The translations under genes were made by a program, and so were the position numbers. The notes beneath the pieces were generated by a model. The model was given only the letters and a program-made list of their open reading frames with translations. It was not told where the DNA came from and searched no databases. Positions 26,929-38,544 of a DNA stretch of 64,000 bases are shown in pieces. Origin of the DNA: Microbulbifer yueqingensis (GTDB taxonomy: Bacteria > Pseudomonadota > Gammaproteobacteria > Pseudomonadales > Cellvibrionaceae); contig NZ_FNFH01000003.1 in the NCBI RefSeq assembly GCF_900100355.1, positions 124,001-188,000 of the forward strand, written 5' to 3'. The stretch's first letter is position 1, and each line of letters opens with the position of its first letter.

Positions 26929-28329
26929 TCAGAAGGCGGCGTTGCGCGGCGTGCGCGGGAACGGAATCACATCGCGGATATTGCCCATACCGGTGACGTA
27001 GGAGACGATGCGATCGAAGCCCAGGCCAAAGCCGGCGTGTGGCACGGTGCCGTAGCGGCGCAGGTCGCGATACCAGTCCAGGTGTTCGCGGGGGATATCC
27101 ATCTCGTCCATGCGCGCGTCCAGTTTGTCGAGGCGCTCCTCGCGCTGGGAACCGCCGATTATCTCACCGATACCGGGCGCCAGCACGTCCATTGCCGCCA
27201 CGGTCTTGCCGTCGTCATTCATGCGCATGTAGAAGGCCTTGATGTCCTTCGGGTAGTTCATGACGATGACCGGCTTCTTGAAATGTTTCTCCGCCAGGTA
27301 GCGTTCGTGCTCGGACGCCAGGTCGATGCCCCAGGACACCGGGAACTCGAACTTCTCCTTGCAGTTTTCGAGGATCTCGATCGCTTCCGAGTAATTGATG
27401 CGGGCGAAGTCGTTCTCGATGATGTTCTCGAGGCGACTGATGGCCTCCTTGTCGATCCGCTGGGCAAAGAATGCCATGTCGTCGGCGCGCTCTTCGAGAA
27501 CCGCCCTGAACACGTATTTCAGCATCTGTTCCGACAGCGCCGCGATGTCCGCCAGTTCGGCGAAGGCGACCTCGGGCTCCACCATCCAGAACTCGGCCAG
27601 GTGGCGGGTGGTGTTGGAGTTCTCTGCACGGAAGGTCGGGCCGAAGGTGTAGACCTTCGACAGCGCCAGGCAGTAGCTCTCAACGTTCAGCTGGCCGGAT
27701 ACGGTAAGGAAGGTCTCCTCGCCGAAGAAGTCCTCGCCGAAATCCACGGCGCCCCTGTCTGTGCGCGGCAGGTTCTCCAGGTCCAGCGTGCTGACCCGGA
27801 ACAGCTCACCGGCACCCTCGCAGTCGGAAGCGGTGATGATGGGCGTGTGAATCCAGTTGAAGCCCTCCTCGTGGAAGAAGCGGTGGATCGCCTGGGCGAT
27901 ACAGTTGCGTACCCTCGCCACGGCCCCGCCGACATTGGTGCGCGGGCGCAGGTGGGCGTGCTCGCGCAGGTGCTCCATGGTGTGGCGCTTGGGGGACATG
28001 GGGTAGGTGTCAGGGTCTTCGACCCAGCCTAGTACATGCACCTCGCTGGCCAGCAGCTCGATGGCCTGGCCCTTGCCCTCGGAAGGCTTGATGGTACCGA
28101 TGATGTCAACGGCGCAGCCGGTGGTGAGCCGCAGGACCTCGGACTGGTAGTTGCTGATACTGGACTCGACTACGACCTGCAGCGGATCGAAACAGCTGCC
28201 ATCGTGGACTGCCAGGAACGACAGCCCGGCCTTGGAGTCGCGGCGGGTGCGGATCCAGCCCTGTACCCGGGCCTGTTCACCCTCGCGGCCGGTGGATTTC
28301 AAAAGAGTATCTACAGACTCGACTTGCAT
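26929..28329 (-). CDS. asnS: Asparaginyl-tRNA synthetase
   Basis: This 466-residue class IIb aminoacyl-tRNA synthetase has the same length as E. coli AsnS. The N-terminal OB-fold anticodon-binding domain has [19 protein letters not shown] at about residues 20-40. Class II motif 2 is [20 protein letters not shown] and motif 3 is [13 protein letters not shown] near the C-terminus, followed by the AsnS-type ending [12 protein letters not shown]. It charges tRNA-Asn directly. ATG was chosen where GAGCGAG precedes it; the open frame upstream has no homology. It is monocistronic with a strong terminator. Confidence 0.97.
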   Translation of the reverse strand: MQVESVDTLLKSTGREGEQARVQGWIRTRRDSKAGLSFLAVHDGSCFDPLQVVVESSISNYQSEVLRLTTGCAVDIIGTIKPSEGKGQAIELLASEVHVLGWVEDPDTYPMSPKRHTMEHLREHAHLRPRTNVGGAVARVRNCIAQAIHRFFHEEGFNWIHTPIITASDCEGAGELFRVSTLDLENLPRTDRGAVDFGEDFFGEETFLTVSGQLNVESYCLALSKVYTFGPTFRAENSNTTRHLAEFWMVEPEVAFAELADIAALSEQMLKYVFRAVLEERADDMAFFAQRIDKEAISRLENIIENDFARINYSEAIEILENCKEKFEFPVSWGIDLASEHERYLAEKHFKKPVIVMNYPKDIKAFYMRMNDDGKTVAAMDVLAPGIGEIIGGSQREERLDKLDARMDEMDIPREHLDWYRDLRRYGTVPHAGFGLGFDRIVSYVTGMGNIRDVIPFPRTPRNAAF

Positions 28330-28521
28330 TGTTCTCGCTCTGCATTGGCTTGTCTTGGCGGTGCCTGCTTTTTGCACAGCAACGCGCCGGTCAATTACGG
28401 CCGGCATATTGGACTGTTGGCGGGCGGAAATCCAGCCCCCGCCGCCGCGGGCGAGGCGACGCGCGGTCGGGGGAGCGGGCCACCGGGCCGATGAATACCC
28501 GGTGGTGGAGGAGGGTACTGT

Positions 28522-29082
28522 TCAGCCGGCCAGGGACCGGCGGCGGAAGATTGGCCGGGGCTCATCCACCGCGGCCTGGTAGCTGTCGCTGAAGTCGTGC
28601 ATCGAGTCCAGCAGTTGCTCCAGTGGTTGTGCCCCCTCGTAGGCGAAGGCATTGAAGCCACAGCGGCGCAGGTAGGTCAGCTGGTCGCGCATAAAGGCCC
28701 CGACCGCACGCAGCTCGCCGGTGTAACCGTAACGCTCCCGCAGCAGTCTCGCCGTGCTGAAGCCGCGGCCGTCGGCGAAGGTGGGGAAATGGACCGCGAC
28801 CAGCGGCAGGTCACTGGCGGATGGCCCCAGCTGGTCGGCGGTTTCGTCGCTGTCCAGCCAGACTCCGATTTCGCTCTCGCGTCCGGCCAGGTCGGCGCGT
28901 AGCCTCTGCCACAGGGACAGGGGCAGAATGACCTTGCCCGGGGCCAGGCTGGCGGCGGTAATTTCCGTGTTCGCCTCATCGGCGGGTACAAGGCGCCATT
29001 CGTTCGCGACCACCGCCCCGTCGAGGATCAGGCGCTCCGGGTTGTTCGGTTGCGGCCCGGTGCCCTTAGCTGGCTTTGGCAT
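28522..29082 (-). CDS. DUF934 protein, sulfite-reductase partner
   Basis: This 186-residue DUF934 protein has the conserved stretch VHFPTFADGRGFSTARLLRER and a YLRRCGFNAF region near the C-terminus. In pseudomonads and relatives the same family lies directly behind the sulfite-reductase hemoprotein gene, as here, and a role in sulfite reduction (assembly or electron delivery) is assumed but unproven. The start overlaps the end of the reductase gene by 17 bases, so the two are translationally coupled. No cofactor motif is visible. Confidence 0.85.
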   Translation of the reverse strand: MPKPAKGTGPQPNNPERLILDGAVVANEWRLVPADEANTEITAASLAPGKVILPLSLWQRLRADLAGRESEIGVWLDSDETADQLGPSASDLPLVAVHFPTFADGRGFSTARLLRERYGYTGELRAVGAFMRDQLTYLRRCGFNAFAYEGAQPLEQLLDSMHDFSDSYQAAVDEPRPIFRRRSLAG

Positions 29083-30727
29083 AGACTCTCTCCTTGAACG
29101 GCTGCAGGCCGATGCGGTTGTAGGTATCCAGGAACAGCTCGTCCGCGCGGCGTTGCTCGATATAAATGTCGAGAATCTTGCCGATCACCTCGGGCACTTC
29201 CGCGCGCGAGAAGCTGGGACCCAGGACCCGGGCGAGGCTGGTGTTCTCGGAAGAGCTGCCACCCAGTTGCACCTGGTAGAATTCCTCGCCCTTCTTGTCC
29301 ACGCCGAGGATGCCGATATGGCCCACATGGTGGTGGCCACAGGCATTCATACAGCCGGAAATGTTGAGGTTCAGGTCGCCCAGGTCATAGAGGTAGTCCA
29401 GGTCGTCGAACCGACGCTGGATTGCCTCCGCCACGGGGATGGACTTGGCATTGGCCAGCGAGCAGTAGTCGCCCCCGGGACAGCAGATCATGTCGGTCAG
29501 GGTGCCGATATTGGGTGTGGCGAAGCCGTGCTTGCGCGCCGCCTGCCAGAGATCCAGCAGGGCATCCTGGCGCACGTCTGCCAACACCACGTTCTGGTCG
29601 TGGGTAACCCGCGCCTCGCCGAAGCTGAACCGGTCGGCGAGGTCGGCTATGGCCTCCAGCTGGGTGTCGGTCACGTCGCCCGGCGGTACCCCGGTGGGCT
29701 TGGTGGACAGGCGCACGGCCCGGTAACCCGGGACCCGGTGGGGGAAGGTATTGCGTTCCAGCCAGCGCGAGAAGGCCCGGTCGCTGTCCGCCTGGTCCCG
29801 CAGTGCTGCCTCGGTCACCGCGGCGTCCAGCTGGCGATACTCCGGCTCCGGGAAGAAGGACCTGGCCCAGGCCAGTGCCTCGGGTGTGAGCCTGTCGGCG
29901 CTGTCCCTGATCTGCGCCCACTCTTCTTCCACGCGGCGACAGAACTCCTCCGGCCCCAGCGCTTTCACCAGGATCTTGATGCGTGCCTTGTACTTGTTGT
30001 CGCGCCTACCCAGCTGGTTGTATACGCGCACGATGGCCTCGAGGTAGGACAGCAGGTCCTCTTCCGGCAGGAAGTCGCGGATCAGCTCGGCAATAACGGG
30101 GGTCCGGCCCTGGCCGCCGCCGACGTACACCTGGTAGCCGATTGCCCCGTCGCGCTCGACAATCTGCACACCGATGTCATGTACCCGGATGGCTGCGCGA
30201 TCCGCCTCGGCGCCGTTGACCGCGATCTTGAACTTGCGCGGCAGGAAGGCGAATTCCGGGTGGAAGGTGGACCACTGGCGAATCAGCTCGCAGTAGGGGC
30301 GTGGGTCGGCGATCTCGTCGCGGGCCACTCCGGCGTAGGGGTCGGAGGTGGTGTTGCGGATGCAGTTGCCGCTCGTCTGGACCGCGTGCATTTCTACTTC
30401 CGCCAGCTCGGACAGGATGTCCGGCACATCTTCCAGCTGCGGCCAGTTGAACTGCAGGTTCTGGCGGGTGGTGAAGTGGGCATAGCCCTTGTCGTAGTCC
30501 CTGCTGATTCGGGCCAGCCGCCTCAGCTGGGCACTGTTGAGCAGCCCGTAGGGCACCGCGATCCGCAGCATGGGCGCCAGGCGCTGTATATACAGGCCGT
30601 TCTGCAGGCGCAGGGGCAGAAACTCTTCCTCGCTGAGCTCACCGGCCAGGTAACGCTCGGTCTGGCCGCGAAACTGGGCCACCCGCTCGCCGATAATGGT
30701 CCGGTCCCGTTCGTCGTATCGATACAT
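29066..30727 (-). CDS. cysI: Sulfite reductase hemoprotein (NirA/CysI type)
   Basis: This 553-residue siroheme/4Fe-4S reductase has two ferredoxin-like half-repeats (about 20-90 and 320-390). The cluster/siroheme cysteines appear in CPGGDYCSLANAK and GCMNACGHHHVG near residues 420-465. An arginine-rich siroheme motif TTRQNLQFNWP occurs near residue 90, and TSGNCIRNTTSDPYAG follows. It reduces sulfite to sulfide for cysteine synthesis. The adjoining DUF934 gene favours sulfite over nitrite as substrate. I chose the ATG starting MYRYDERDR; the frame is open 34 codons upstream. An AT-rich control region with two dyads lies about 100 bases upstream. Confidence 0.9.
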   Translation of the reverse strand: MYRYDERDRTIIGERVAQFRGQTERYLAGELSEEEFLPLRLQNGLYIQRLAPMLRIAVPYGLLNSAQLRRLARISRDYDKGYAHFTTRQNLQFNWPQLEDVPDILSELAEVEMHAVQTSGNCIRNTTSDPYAGVARDEIADPRPYCELIRQWSTFHPEFAFLPRKFKIAVNGAEADRAAIRVHDIGVQIVERDGAIGYQVYVGGGQGRTPVIAELIRDFLPEEDLLSYLEAIVRVYNQLGRRDNKYKARIKILVKALGPEEFCRRVEEEWAQIRDSADRLTPEALAWARSFFPEPEYRQLDAAVTEAALRDQADSDRAFSRWLERNTFPHRVPGYRAVRLSTKPTGVPPGDVTDTQLEAIADLADRFSFGEARVTHDQNVVLADVRQDALLDLWQAARKHGFATPNIGTLTDMICCPGGDYCSLANAKSIPVAEAIQRRFDDLDYLYDLGDLNLNISGCMNACGHHHVGHIGILGVDKKGEEFYQVQLGGSSSENTSLARVLGPSFSRAEVPEVIGKILDIYIEQRRADELFLDTYNRIGLQPFKERVYAKAS

Positions 30728-30825
30728 AACAGCCTGATTCCATTGCCTTTTCTTGCGCGAAGGGGGAAAGCGCGGGTAGAGCTCCGCGGATTCTCCGATG
30801 GCGCTTAACATACCAGCGCGCTTAT

Positions 30826-30849
30826 GCAAAAAATAACAATATTTTTTGC
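30826..30849. promoter_or_regulatory. AT-rich dyad upstream of cysI
   Basis: A perfect 10-bp inverted repeat, GCAAAAAATA-ACAA-TATTTTTTGC, stands out in an otherwise GC-rich sequence, 99 bases upstream of the cysI ATG. It overlaps the -35 of the divergent small-protein promoter. It looks like an operator; the regulator (CysB or another) is unknown. Confidence 0.65.
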
Positions 30850-30874
30850 TATCGCAGTAACTATTAGTTATATG
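30846..30874 (+). promoter_or_regulatory. Candidate promoter with internal dyad, for the 39-residue protein
   Basis: TTGCTA and TATATG are spaced by exactly 17 bases. A perfect dyad TAACTA-T-TAGTTA (30858-30870) lies inside the spacer, so a regulator bound there would sit between -35 and -10. The implied 5' leader is about 140 bases. Confidence 0.45.
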
Positions 30875-31022
30875 GGCGCCGCCCTGTGCAGCCCGGGATT
30901 ACGGGCGGCCCGGGGTGTGCGCGACACGCTTGCGCTGCCGTGGGGGATTTGCTCTACTGGGGACACCGTTGCATGACGGCACAGCTACCGTAATAACAAT
31001 AATGCGCAGACGGAGTATTCCG

Positions 31023-31142
31023 ATGAGTGAAGAAGTAGTTGTTGTATCTGATCATAAAGACGATGTTGTCGACGCTATCGCCGCCGTGGCGCTGGTGGCC
31101 ATTTTTGTGGTGACCTGCGTGTACTGGGTGGCGTCCCAGTAG
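31023..31142 (+). CDS. 39-residue single-span membrane protein
   Basis: This very short protein begins MSEEVVVVSDHKDD, an acidic head, followed by one hydrophobic helix (AIAAVALVAIFVVTCVYWVA) and ends in SQ. ATG is preceded by CGGAG at 8 bases. I do not recognise a family. Coding is supported by the ribosome site, the clean acidic-head/TM layout, a candidate promoter upstream and a hairpin downstream. It is divergent from the sulfite reductase gene. Possible roles such as a small regulator or subunit of a membrane complex are guesses. Confidence 0.65.
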   Translation: MSEEVVVVSDHKDDVVDAIAAVALVAIFVVTCVYWVASQ

Positions 31143-31157
31143 CGCCCGCCAACACGC

Positions 31158-31183
31158 CGCCCGGGTCCCTGCCGTACCGGGCG
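31158..31183 (+). terminator. Hairpin after the 39-residue protein gene
   Basis: A 7-bp stem CGCCCGG / CCGGGCG with a 12-base loop lies 15 bases past the stop codon, followed by AGTCGTTCCCCTT. The tail is weakly T-rich, so termination is plausible rather than certain. Confidence 0.4.
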
Positions 31184-31273
31184 AGTCGTTCCCCTTCCTG
31201 AAACCACCCGCGAAGTTTGCGGGGATTCCGCTGCGAGCGCCGGTGCCTGACCGGTGTGCCGAGGGCGGGTCTC

Positions 31274-31519
31274 TCAGCCCATGCTGCCCAGTACGGTTTT
31301 TACCACCAGTACCAGCGTCAGCACGAACAGCGCGGTGAAGATAATGCCGGCGGCAATGTAGGTCTTGATACTGCCCCCCTGGAAGTCCCGCTCCCGGTTC
31401 CGGTTGCTCTGCACGCCGATGGCTGCGGCCAGGGTGCTGAGCACCACCTGGCCGAAGGAGGGTGCCTTCCCGGTGGGGCCATCCGGTTGACCCGTACGCT
31501 CTTCCCGCTGTTTATCCAT
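31274..31519 (-). CDS. DUF2970 small membrane protein
   Basis: This 81-residue protein has a polar N-terminus, the family motif PSFGQVVLSTLAAAIGVQSN near residues 20-40, then IKTYIAAGIIFTALFVLTLVLVV, a single C-terminal transmembrane helix. This matches DUF2970, a proteobacterial family of unknown function. It lies 13 bases after the metH stop on the same strand and is likely co-transcribed with it. Confidence 0.85.
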   Translation of the reverse strand: MDKQREERTGQPDGPTGKAPSFGQVVLSTLAAAIGVQSNRNRERDFQGGSIKTYIAAGIIFTALFVLTLVLVVKTVLGSMG

Positions 31520-31532
31520 CGCTTGTCTCCGC

Positions 31533-35228
<3,696 letters not shown>

Positions 35229-35312
35229 TGAAGCTTCCTTTGTATTCCGGGTGGACCTGAATGACAGTGGTCCGGGAGTCATTTCAGGGCGGCAAGTTTA
35301 ACACGCCAGCCG

Positions 35313-35345
35313 CGCACTGCATCGCTCTGCGAGGGATGCAGTGCG
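35313..35345. promoter_or_regulatory. Inverted repeat in the metH-nfuA spacer
   Basis: A perfect 11-bp inverted repeat CGCACTGCATC / GATGCAGTGCG with an 11-base loop lies 85 bases upstream of metH and 123 bases upstream of nfuA. With no T-tract on either side it is more like an operator or leader structure than a terminator. The binding factor is unknown. Confidence 0.5.
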
Positions 35346-35430
35346 TTATAACTGCTTGATCTTAAAGGGTTCAGCCTGGTTATTTACGATATGTGCGGGC
35401 CGGTTTAACTTCGGTCCAAGTGAGAGTAAA

Positions 35431-35455
35431 ATACCCGACAAGGAAACTCGGTTAT
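35431..35455 (+). promoter_or_regulatory. Candidate type-1 IscR site upstream of nfuA
   Basis: The 25-base segment ATACCCGAC-AAGGAAA-CTCGGTTAT agrees with the E. coli type-1 IscR consensus at about 19 of 25 positions, judged by eye. It overlaps a TAAAAT -10-like element (35427-35432) and ends 12 bases before the nfuA ATG. Repression by [2Fe-2S]-IscR is known for nfuA in E. coli. Confidence 0.55.
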
Positions 35456-35467
35456 TTGAGAGATTGT

Positions 35468-36070
35468 ATGTCACAACAACCTGCAGAGCTGAACGTCACG
35501 ATTACGGAGCCGGCCCGGGAGTACCTGCGCGAGCTGCTGGAGAAGCAGGATTGCGAGGGCATCGCCATCCGCATGTTTGTTTCCAACCCGGGCACCCCGA
35601 ATGCAGAGACCTGTATCGCTTACTGCCGTCCCGGTGAGGAGCAGGAAGACGACGTAGTAATGGAGCTCGACGGCTTGAAAGCCTATTTCGAAGGCCGGTC
35701 CGTGCCTTACCTGGATGAGGCCAAGGTGGACTATTCCTCGGACAAGATGGGCGGGCAGCTGACCATCCGCGCGCCCAATTCCCGCATGCCCAAGATCACC
35801 GATGACAGTCCCATCGAGGATCGCATCAACTATGTCCTGTACAACGACATCAACCCGGGCCTGGCAGCCCACGGCGGCCAGGTGAGTCTGGTGGAGTTCA
35901 CCGAGGACGGTTATGCGGTGCTGCAGTTTGGCGGTGGTTGCCAGGGCTGCGGCATGGTGGATATGACCCTGAAGGAGGGCGTCGAGAAGACGCTGAAGGA
36001 GAAGGTGCCGGAGGTGACCGGAGTCAAGGACGTCACCGACCACACCGACAAGTCCCAGGCTTACTACTGA
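35468..36070 (+). CDS. nfuA: Fe-S biogenesis protein NfuA
   Basis: This 200-residue protein has a degenerate A-type scaffold domain (about 1-105, lacking the usual A-type cysteine set) fused to a C-terminal Nfu domain. The CxxC motif [10 protein letters not shown], Cys158 and Cys161, binds a 4Fe-4S cluster between two monomers. NfuA delivers clusters to enzymes such as aconitase, especially under oxidative stress or iron limitation. The ATG fits the E. coli start; the open frame extends 25 codons upstream into the promoter region and is ignored. An IscR-like site precedes it and a strong terminator follows. Confidence 0.95.
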   Translation: MSQQPAELNVTITEPAREYLRELLEKQDCEGIAIRMFVSNPGTPNAETCIAYCRPGEEQEDDVVMELDGLKAYFEGRSVPYLDEAKVDYSSDKMGGQLTIRAPNSRMPKITDDSPIEDRINYVLYNDINPGLAAHGGQVSLVEFTEDGYAVLQFGGGCQGCGMVDMTLKEGVEKTLKEKVPEVTGVKDVTDHTDKSQAYY

Positions 36071-36098
36071 CAGGCAGCGACCCGGCCTGGACTCCCAC

Positions 36099-36129
36099 AA
36101 AAGCGAACCGATGCCGGTTCGCTTTTTTT
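36099..36129. terminator. Rho-independent terminator of nfuA, likely bidirectional
   Basis: A perfect 12-bp stem AAAAGCGAACCG / CGGTTCGCTTTT with a 4-base loop runs into seven T on the + strand, 28 bases past the nfuA stop. The A-run on the other side gives TTTTG on the minus strand, so it can also end the convergent lipoprotein gene. Confidence 0.92.
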
Positions 36130-36161
36130 ATGCAGGTTGCGCCGGTCCGTGCCCCCAGCTG

Positions 36162-37154
36162 TCAGTTGCGCTCGAAGAACTCGTACTCATCCACATGGTC
36201 GAGAAACACCCCATCGAAAGCTGTATCCAGGATTCGATCCAGGTAGGCGTCGGGCGAACCGAACAGGATCGCCTGCCAGCCGGGCTCCCAGTAGCGTACA
36301 TGGTAATTAGTGGGATCGCCGGCGACCTGCTCCACCAGCCATACCGGCGGGTTGCTGAACCAGCTGTTCTGCCAGTAGAAGCGGTCGCTCTCTGCCTGGC
36401 CAATGCTCAGGTAGGCCAGCAGCAGCCGGCGACCGCCACCGGGCTTGAAGCGTAACTGTTGCAGCTGCGCCGCCGTGAAGGGCTCGCCGTTGAAGAAGAA
36501 ATCCAGGATCAATACGTCGTAGTCGGTGAGCACCAGAGCATCGATGAATTCCTGACGGGTGGAAAAGAGCCTGGGATTGACCAGGTTGAGGAAGTTTCGG
36601 GCAAGTCCCAGGTCGTCGATATCAGCAAAGTTGGTACCCGGTACCTCCAGGGGAAAACCGGGCACAGTGTCCAGCTCGCGGTTCGGGGCGACAAACGGCA
36701 GGAAGCCGGCTTCGGCGATGGAGTCGTAGGCTTCGTCGATATTCCGCCGGCTATTGGCGAAATCGGTGACCAGTACCGGAAACTCGCCCGTCTCCACGGC
36801 CAGGTCTATAAGCTCGATCAGGCGGTCCGTCTGGGTGATTGGGGTAGGCTGGTCCACCCCGGCTGCGCCGAAGAACACCCCCTGGGCGCCCAGTCCATCC
36901 ACTGCGTCGAGGTATTCAATCTCCAGCGCCCCGGTCGCCAGGCCATCAGTGGTGACCAGCTCCACGCCATCCTGCGGCACGACAATGAAATTCTCGCGTC
37001 GCTCCCGGGCGTATATGGCGATGTCACGCACCAGTTCGCGCATGTCTGCGCGGAAGTCGCGGACCTCCCTCTGGAAGGTGAGTTCGGGCAGGTCGTCGAA
37101 CTCGCAGGCGACCAATAGCAGCGGCGCCAGCAACAGTGCCAGGTATCTATTCAA
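36162..37154 (-). CDS. GH114/TM1410-related lipoprotein with permuted domain order
   Basis: This is a 330-residue lipoprotein: the start is TTG, fixed by GGAGGAG 7 bases upstream, and the lipobox is LLLVAC with Cys near residue 17. It matches the TM1410 / endo-alpha-1,4-polygalactosaminidase-like family, but the halves appear swapped. The segment with FIVVPQDGVELV and VDGLGAQGVFFG, which follows in TM1410 as I remember it, comes first here. The segment with TDYDVLILDFFF, LLLAYLSIGQAESDRFYW and GVFLDHVDEYEFF, which leads in TM1410, comes last. Catalytic acids are probably the Asp of LILDFF and of FLDHVD. The substrate may be a galactosamine-containing exopolysaccharide. It shares a terminator with nfuA. 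Confidence 0.78.
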   Translation of the reverse strand: MNRYLALLLAPLLLVACEFDDLPELTFQREVRDFRADMRELVRDIAIYARERRENFIVVPQDGVELVTTDGLATGALEIEYLDAVDGLGAQGVFFGAAGVDQPTPITQTDRLIELIDLAVETGEFPVLVTDFANSRRNIDEAYDSIAEAGFLPFVAPNRELDTVPGFPLEVPGTNFADIDDLGLARNFLNLVNPRLFSTRQEFIDALVLTDYDVLILDFFFNGEPFTAAQLQQLRFKPGGGRRLLLAYLSIGQAESDRFYWQNSWFSNPPVWLVEQVAGDPTNYHVRYWEPGWQAILFGSPDAYLDRILDTAFDGVFLDHVDEYEFFERN

Positions 37155-37612
37155 TTTTTTTCTCCTCCCTGTACCGGTCCTTGGGGGCGTGCTTCCGTGC
37201 AGGTAACCGTTCTCTCCGGCTCTTATATCGGCTCCCGGTGGCGCTCTCAATCCGTCGCCGATTTGTGCCAGGGCCGGCCTGTCGGTTTCGATATCATAGC
37301 TGCCTGCAACGTTAACAGCCGGGCTACGATGTGGCGCGACATTGCGCACACTACCGGTCCCGGCGAATCCAGGCTGAGTGCGGCTTTCTGTCTGGCGCGC
37401 TGCTCCCAACCTGGAGAGTTGGGAGGGCAGCAGGGAGCGTTGAGTGCCATGAGAGGGGCGGCGATGGAAATGGTGCCAATTACCTGCCTGATGGCAGGAT
37501 CAGGTATCGGTTCTGCTGCCCTTGTTTCCGCTCCTGGCGCAGGTCCTCCGGGCTGCCGTGGCCGGTATGCGCCGGCCCTCGTGACAGCGGGCGCGGCGCA
37601 ACGGGGACGAGC
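37155..37612. other. 458-base intergenic region with a hairpin
   Basis: No gene with a ribosome site and protein-like composition is visible. One structure stands out: a perfect 8-bp stem CTCCCAAC / GTTGGGAG with a 7-base loop (37403-37425), extended by GCTG/CAGC across a 2-base bulge. It sits between the lipoprotein gene's 5' end and the DUF3096 stop. It could terminate DUF3096 or be part of a leader. Confidence 0.5.
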
Positions 37613-37750
37613 CTAAATATTGAGAATCTGGATCAGGCCGATAGCGATCAGGTAACCCGCAACGATGTAGTTGAGCAGCTTGGGCATGATCAGGATGCCC
37701 ACGCCAGCCAATAGCGCGAGAACCGGGGCAAGCTCGAGATGTAATGTCAT
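37613..37750 (-). CDS. DUF3096 small membrane protein, 45 residues
   Basis: This tiny protein begins MTLHLELAPVLALLAGVGIL and continues with IMPKLLNYIVAGYLIAIGLI, two hydrophobic helices separated by MPK-LLNY. That pattern (G-LIL--P-LLNYIVA-YLI--G) is DUF3096, a family of unknown function common in proteobacteria. The start is the only ATG in frame, with GGGTTA 6-9 bases upstream. No operon partner is evident: about 140 bases separate it from trxC. Confidence 0.8.
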   Translation of the reverse strand: MTLHLELAPVLALLAGVGILIMPKLLNYIVAGYLIAIGLIQILNI

Positions 37751-37889
37751 ACCAGATAACCCTTCGTGTTTTTATGCGTCTGTGAGGGTAAACGGTGATT
37801 CAGGGCTGAAGCAAGGGACCACGTCATGGTCGTGAAATCCCGCAGGGGACACAGGCTCGTTTGGTGCGGGGGACCACGCGCCTGGAGCC

Positions 37890-38345
37890 TTATAAGCCGA
37901 GCCCGGCCAGTTGCTGCGTCAGCCATTGCTGAAGCTGGGAGCGGGGCAGGGCCCCGGCAAGATGCGTAATCTCATGCCCGCGGTAGAGCACCATCAACGT
38001 GGGTATCGAGCGGATCTGGTATTTGTTGGCGGTTGCCGGGTTGGCCTCGGTATCGAGCTTGATAAAGACGGCCCGGGTGGGCATTTCGGCCGCTACCTGG
38101 GCGAAAACCGGGGCAAACTGCTGGCATGGGCCGCACCAGGGCGCCCAGAAATCCACCACCAGCGGCAGGTCGGTGTTCTGGACCAGGCGGTTGAAGTCTC
38201 CGTCTGTCGCCTGCAGCGGCTCGCCGCGCAGCAGGGCACCGCGGCACTTTCCACACAGGGGACGGTCGCCGAGCCGCTCGGCGGGAATGCGGTTAATGGC
38301 GCTGCATGCAGGACAGGTGATTTTTACGGGGGAGTTGTCGGGCAT
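37890..38345 (-). CDS. trxC: Thioredoxin 2 (TrxC), zinc-ribbon thioredoxin
   Basis: This 151-residue thioredoxin has an N-terminal zinc finger of two CxxC pairs (CPAC and CGKC, about residues 10-35) followed by a thioredoxin domain with WAPWCGPCQQFAP. The later IRSIPTLMVL contains the cis-proline. Length and layout match E. coli TrxC, which reduces disulfides and is induced by oxidative stress. I start at the ATG beginning PDNSPVKITC; the frame is open 61 codons upstream but without homology. GGGAG lies 8 bases upstream. Confidence 0.95.
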   Translation of the reverse strand: MPDNSPVKITCPACSAINRIPAERLGDRPLCGKCRGALLRGEPLQATDGDFNRLVQNTDLPLVVDFWAPWCGPCQQFAPVFAQVAAEMPTRAVFIKLDTEANPATANKYQIRSIPTLMVLYRGHEITHLAGALPRSQLQQWLTQQLAGLGL

Positions 38346-38499
38346 GGGATAGCTCCCGGAACTTTGCTCGTGGCTGCAGGGAACAGTGTAATGGTTGCTG
38401 TCACGCGAGGGGCCGAATCCGGCGTTGCGCGGAAAGTTGTGTGAAGGAGGGACTGCTACCGGTTCGGTGAGCCGGCTATTGGCGGGGACAGAGGAGGGT

Positions 38500-38526
38500 G
38501 GCGGCACGGGCTGTGCCGGTGCCGCC
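38500..38526 (-). terminator. Hairpin after the DAHP synthase gene
   Basis: An 8-bp stem GGCGGCAC / GTGCCGCC with an 11-base loop lies 18 bases past the stop of the minus-strand synthase gene. No T-run follows, so this is a weak candidate. Confidence 0.35.
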
Positions 38527-38544
38527 ATCCATGTACCCCTGTAG

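Noticed and set aside
28754-30808. A 684-codon open frame antisense to cysI
   Set aside because: The sulfite reductase on the other strand has clear motifs throughout. Long antisense frames are expected in GC-rich DNA, and this one has no ribosome site or recognisable domain.
35229-35345. SAH or cobalamin riboswitch in the metH leader
   Set aside because: The leader is short and lacks the conserved core sequences; only a simple inverted repeat is present.
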